From Cryomorphaceae bacterium (GTDB lineage: Bacteria; Bacteroidota; Bacteroidia; Flavobacteriales; Schleiferiaceae): 9,150 nucleotides of DNA. Shown one piece after another: positions 7,683 to 9,150 of the stretch (its first letter is position 1; each line of letters opens with the position of its first letter). Where the stretch lies: assembly GCA_949547975.1 (NCBI GenBank), contig CATITW010000129.1, positions 1 through 9,150 of the forward strand, given 5' to 3'. Under the pieces are notes generated by a model. The model saw only the letters and a program-made list of their open reading frames with translations. It was not told where the DNA came from and searched no databases. Both the position numbers and the translations under genes were made by a program.

Positions 7683-8558
7683 CTAGCGTACAGTGAAGAC
7701 GCGCGAAATGTTGAATCCTAGGAATAGACTGCCGTCCAGAGCGCTAAAGGTGTTTCTCGAGAGCCAGTACGGGTTGCTCATCGCGCGTGTGTTGGAGAGG
7801 TGAATTTGGAATACGTGCCCTCCAGTTTCAATGTCGATTCCCACTCCTCCAGGCACGGTAAAAGTGCTTCCGTCGCTCAGCGTAGAGTTGTTCATGAGTG
7901 AAAACTCCCCGGTTAGGGCGATTCGTTTGTTCAATTTTATTCGTCCTCCAAGCGTAGCATGAAGCGTAGTGTTTGGGTCGTCTCTGCCCGGCACCATATT
8001 CCAGTGTACCAGTCCTGGTGAGAACAGTGTACTAATACTAGGGCTCCACTTTCGCGCGAAGATGGCCGTATGATAATAAGAGATGCGGTCGGTACGCTCG
8101 TGGTCGATGCCGTCCGTGTAGCGCGCTGCGCGGTAGTTGATCAATGAGTTTAGGGTAAGCGAAAATGGAAAGGCGTTTGCACCGGTGCGCTGCTGGAGTG
8201 CCTTGTATTTCACGAAGCTGTCCGCAACTTTAAGTACAGAGGATCTGCCGATACCGATATTTAGGCGGTCGGTGATGCCGTAGTCGAGCTGCATGCGAAT
8301 ATGCGCATTGTCGAGGCCGAAGAAGTTGTAGAGGTAGTCGTCCGTAAAACTTCCGAAGCGGTGTGCGATGACATATTGTAAGACTCCTTTGCCGGGCGTT
8401 TCGTTCGTGGGTGCGTTGATGAGTTGTGTGCCTTTAAAAGTGGCGAACACGGTTTGCGTTTCAGGCACGGATTCGTCCAAAAGATCGAAGAGATCGTCCT
8501 GCGCACTGAGGGTAGTGACGCTGAGAAGCACGGCAAAAAAGGAGAGGATTCGGCTCAT
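7683..8558 (-). CDS. DUF5777-family predicted outer-membrane beta-barrel protein
   Basis: The gene encodes a complete 291-residue protein with a signal peptide cleaved probably after LSA (residue 19). The mature part reads as alternating beta strands of an outer-membrane barrel. I assign it to the DUF5777 family from remembered conserved patches: HRFGS (66-70), FFGLDNAHIRM (79-89), YGITDRLNIGIGRSS (93-107), a WN...RDDPN segment (186-196) and a late GGVGIDIETGGHVFQIHLSN stretch (237-256). The molecular function of this family is not established. The ATG overlaps the stop codon of the upstream YceI gene by one base (TAATG), so the two are co-transcribed and probably translationally coupled. The family is, to my knowledge, often found next to YceI and cytochrome-like genes in this phylum, as it is here. 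A role in an envelope redox or quinone/lipid-related process is inference. Confidence 0.88.
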   Translation of the reverse strand: MSRILSFFAVLLSVTTLSAQDDLFDLLDESVPETQTVFATFKGTQLINAPTNETPGKGVLQYVIAHRFGSFTDDYLYNFFGLDNAHIRMQLDYGITDRLNIGIGRSSVLKVADSFVKYKALQQRTGANAFPFSLTLNSLINYRAARYTDGIDHERTDRISYYHTAIFARKWSPSISTLFSPGLVHWNMVPGRDDPNTTLHATLGGRIKLNKRIALTGEFSLMNNSTLSDGSTFTVPGGVGIDIETGGHVFQIHLSNTRAMSNPYWLSRNTFSALDGSLFLGFNISRVFTVR

Positions 8559-9064
8559 TATCGGCGCAATTTCAAGGTGCAGTCCACGGTGGTTTTGGCT
8601 TCCTTATCGATCTTGTTCGCTACGGTTTTGGGTATGCCAATTTCGAAATCGGCCACAGATACCGGAAATTCAGTGTGGAGTTTGGCGACGTCTCCCTCGA
8701 CGGACAAAGAGGCCGGAACGTCGATTTCTTTGCTCACGCCGTGCAAGGTGAGTGTGCCTACTGCGCGACCGTCGGAGAAGGTTCCGCGGAACGAGGCTTT
8801 GGGATAGGTTTCACTCTCGACGTAGTTTTCGTTGAAGTGCTCTTGCATGAGGGCACGTTTGAAGACGAAGGAGGTCATAAGGACTTGGACTCCGAGCTTA
8901 CCGGTTTCGCTGTCGTAAACGGCGGAAGCACTCTCGCTTTTTGCGGCGATGTCTTCGAGGGGAGAGCCGGCATCAAAGATTATGGTGCCTTGGCGCGTGA
9001 GGTATTGCTGGGCGCTTAGAGGTGCTACGAGGAGCAGAGCGATGGCGATGAAGAAATGTTTCAT
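8558..9064 (-). CDS. YceI-family periplasmic lipocalin-like protein
   Basis: The gene encodes a 168-residue protein with a signal peptide cleaved probably after LSA (residue 18). YceI hallmarks are visible: an FKRALMQEHFNENYVES stretch (68-84), YPKASFRG (87-94), LTLHGVSKEI (105-114) and the final FEIGIPKTVANKI segment (140-152). YceI proteins are secreted beta-barrels shaped like lipocalins that bind long isoprenoid or other amphiphilic molecules in known examples. The ligand here is unknown. I chose the ATG at 9064-9062 over an in-frame ATG 15 codons upstream, because the longer form would put Arg-rich residues before the signal peptide and overlap the preceding gene. The start lies 14 bases after the stop of the cytochrome-like gene, and the stop overlaps the DUF5777 start by one base. 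Confidence 0.92.
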   Translation of the reverse strand: MKHFFIAIALLLVAPLSAQQYLTRQGTIIFDAGSPLEDIAAKSESASAVYDSETGKLGVQVLMTSFVFKRALMQEHFNENYVESETYPKASFRGTFSDGRAVGTLTLHGVSKEIDVPASLSVEGDVAKLHTEFPVSVADFEIGIPKTVANKIDKEAKTTVDCTLKLRR

Positions 9065-9078
9065 AGTGCGGGTGAGGT

Positions 9079-9150
9079 TTAGTTGTCTAAGGCGCCTTCG
9101 TTGACCCATTTGCGCAATTTTGCTTGGTCACATTCTGAAAGCTGACCCGA
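9079..9150 (-). CDS. C-terminal end of a probable c-type-cytochrome-like protein, partial
   Basis: Only the last 23 residues and the stop (TAA at 9081-9079) are in the window; the start lies beyond the right edge. The tail contains LSECDQAKLRKWVNEGALDN. This resembles the end of the cytochrome-c-like heme domains common in Bacteroidota and Planctomycetes, where a final helix ends in a W-(I/V)-x-x-GA-x-(D/N)-N pattern. The CXXCH heme motif would be upstream and cannot be seen, so the family call rests on a short tail and on the neighbours. It is the first visible gene of the YceI/DUF5777 cluster, 14 bases before the YceI start. Confidence 0.6.
   Translation of the reverse strand, partial: SGQLSECDQAKLRKWVNEGALDN

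Noticed and set aside
9065..9109. A 15-codon N-terminal extension of the YceI gene starting at 9109
   Set aside because: It adds an Arg-rich stretch ahead of a normal signal peptide and overlaps the end of the preceding gene; the ATG at 9064 is the better start.

Overview
The window comes from a member of the Bacteroidota, probably a marine or environmental Flavobacteriales- or Saprospiria-like lineage. The phylum call rests on a SusC/SusD outer-membrane pair, a very large FG-GAP/ASPIC-UnbV lipoprotein, a DUF5777 beta-barrel protein, and start regions without clear Shine-Dalgarno sequences. The finer placement is a guess. All six genes lie on the minus strand, so transcription runs from high to low coordinates.

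Layout in transcription order: (1) 9150-7683 is a compact cluster. It holds the tail of a probable c-type-cytochrome-like protein (9150-9079, cut by the window edge), a secreted YceI-family lipocalin-like protein (9064-8558) and a DUF5777 predicted outer-membrane beta-barrel (8558-7683). The last two share one base (TAATG), which suggests translational coupling. (2) 7682-7290 is a 393-bp gap with no convincing gene. It contains a strong hairpin terminator whose T-tract points in the plus direction, although no plus-strand gene is visible, and an inverted-repeat cluster just upstream of susC. (3) 7289-4509 is a SusC-like TonB-dependent transporter. It lacks the N-terminal carboxypeptidase-regulatory-like domain usual in SusC proteins. 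(4) 4488-2986 is a SusD-like surface lipoprotein, 20 bases downstream. (5) 2943-2912 is a canonical minus-strand intrinsic terminator. (6) 2882-1 is a very long FG-GAP/VCBS-type lipoprotein with 13 Asp-rich calcium-binding-type loops and an internal ASPIC/UnbV domain. Its 3' end lies outside the window, and it occupies the largest gene-sized stretch of the window.

Working model: SusC and SusD form a ligand-capture and TonB-driven import complex in the outer membrane. The FG-GAP lipoprotein, in the same direction behind a terminator, is likely a surface-exposed partner expressed at a lower level. No glycoside hydrolase, lyase, sulfatase or regulator is present, so the substrate cannot be named. 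The cytochrome/YceI/DUF5777 cluster looks like a separate envelope or respiratory module of unknown function. I found no RNA gene, CRISPR array, insertion sequence or phage gene. Most of the window is ordinary for this phylum. The items worth a second look are the shortened SusC N-terminus, the orphan plus-oriented terminator, and the terminator between susD and the FG-GAP gene.
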